A stretch of DNA of 64,000 nt, taken from Neobacillus sp. CF12. GTDB lineage: Bacteria; Bacillota; Bacilli; Bacillales; Cytobacillaceae. This document shows, piece by piece, positions 63,579-64,000 of this stretch (position 1 is its first letter; every line of letters starts with the position of its first letter). Where the stretch lies: positions 248,001 to 312,000 of the forward strand of contig NZ_JAUCEU010000007.1 of assembly GCF_030348765.1 (NCBI RefSeq). Direction: 5' to 3'. The notes beneath the pieces were generated by a model. The model ran no database searches. It was given only the letters and a program-made list of their open reading frames with translations, and had not been told where the DNA came from. The position numbers and the translations under genes are program-made.

Positions 63579-64000
63579 TTAGAATATTTTTAGGATTTTT
63601 AAAATTACATATGGAATCAATGTTAAAAAAGCTAAAAAAGAAAAGTTGTATAAGCTAAACTTTAGTAAATATTTTTTACCTTCGTTTGGATAGGAATGAA
63701 CATACAATTTATAGGAAATCACACTTGCCATCGAAGCAATAATGGTACCAAGTCCCCCAATATTTACTCCCAATAATAATGGTTTCCAATTTGGTGTGAA
63801 TTCTGCCAAAAGGATGGAGGCAGGGACATTACTTATAAATTGGCTTAAAAGAATAGAACTGAAATATATGGATGCAGAGTCTTTCAAACTAGCACTTGCC
63901 AGTGTATGGACGGCACTTGTGTTGGATATATTCCCCACAAAAATAAAAAAACAGATAAAGGTTAACAATAGCAAATAATCAATTTTAAACAAAAGCTTAC
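63579..64000 (-). CDS. ArsB/NhaD-type (IT superfamily) anion transporter, C-terminal part
   Basis: The frame is open to the right edge, so the N-terminus lies outside the window. The visible 140 residues have four hydrophobic helices (YLLLLTFICFFIFVGNIS; YFSSILLSQFISNVPASIL; LLLGVNIGGLGTIIASMASV; FSLYNFSFLAFLTLIPYVIL). SQFISNVPASILLAEFT and GVNIGGLGTIIASMA are the paired Asn-Pro and Gly-rich loops of ArsB/CitM-like transporters. Substrate not known. Confidence 0.8.
   Translation of the reverse strand, partial: KLLFKIDYLLLLTFICFFIFVGNISNTSAVHTLASASLKDSASIYFSSILLSQFISNVPASILLAEFTPNWKPLLLGVNIGGLGTIIASMASVISYKLYVHSYPNEGKKYLLKFSLYNFSFLAFLTLIPYVILKILKIF

Overview
The window comes from a low-GC Gram-positive bacterium, most likely a soil-type member of the Bacillaceae (Bacillus sensu lato). 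The evidence is AT-rich sequence, strong AGGAGG-type ribosome sites with frequent TTG/GTG starts, T-box and Fur-box regulation of the Bacillus type, a BceRS/BceAB-like module, and Bacillus-typical families (YisL, DUF3231, CBO0543, YqxD/YaiI). It looks like accessory chromosome: many one- to four-gene units, several transporters and regulators, and several interrupted genes. No tRNA, rRNA, CRISPR array, prophage or intact insertion sequence was seen.

Layout. 1-5.3 kb: alkylation-repair tail, Lrp-like regulator, two small enzymes, a FrnE/DsbA-like oxidoreductase with an in-frame UGA, methyltransferase, YqxD, and an ECF sigma factor with its membrane partner. 5.4-12.5 kb: a metal-homeostasis island with tatA, a ZIP transporter and a Tat-exported multicopper-oxidase-like protein on the minus strand; these diverge from cadC-cadA (Cd/Zn/Pb repressor and efflux ATPase), a CzcO-like flavoprotein and a second ZIP protein. 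12.7-19 kb: small membrane proteins and a BceAB transporter converging on its own BceRS two-component system. 19.4-30.3 kb: secreted lyase-like protein (frameshifted), hydrolase, methyltransferase, RraA/ROK/MFS unit with a doubled operator, and an AraC regulator divergent from two aldo/keto reductase genes (both interrupted). 30.4-34.8 kb: GntR-ABC transporter operon and DUF3231. 35-38 kb: frameshifted methyltransferase and a T-box-controlled class II lysyl-tRNA synthetase. 38-46 kb: small lipoprotein (in-frame UAG), acetyltransferases, HIT, MORN and LysM/TolB proteins, AIM24. 46-53 kb: GH4 alpha-galactosidase with AraC activator, cold-shock gene, Fur-box gene, large unknown membrane protein. 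53-64 kb: second prs-like gene, FNT channel, NUDIX, GNAT, NCS2 permease, Rieske oxygenase, frameshifted acetolactate synthase-like gene, a stand-alone MprF catalytic domain, lipoprotein, and a truncated transporter at the edge.

The most interesting signal is recoding. Two unrelated thiol/metal genes, the FrnE/DsbA-like oxidoreductase and cadA, each carry UGA exactly where the first cysteine of a CxxC motif belongs. Each starts at a well-placed ATG with a strong ribosome site, stays open for hundreds of codons after the UGA, and is followed by a perfect stem-loop with a UGGA-type apical loop, resembling a bacterial SECIS element. This suggests selenocysteine (UxxC), or a Cys-inserting opal suppressor. 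No sel genes lie in the window. As a caution, the window also holds another in-frame UGA without such a hairpin (aldo/keto reductase), two in-frame UAGs, and four genes each missing one base. Sequencing error or ordinary gene decay must therefore be excluded first.
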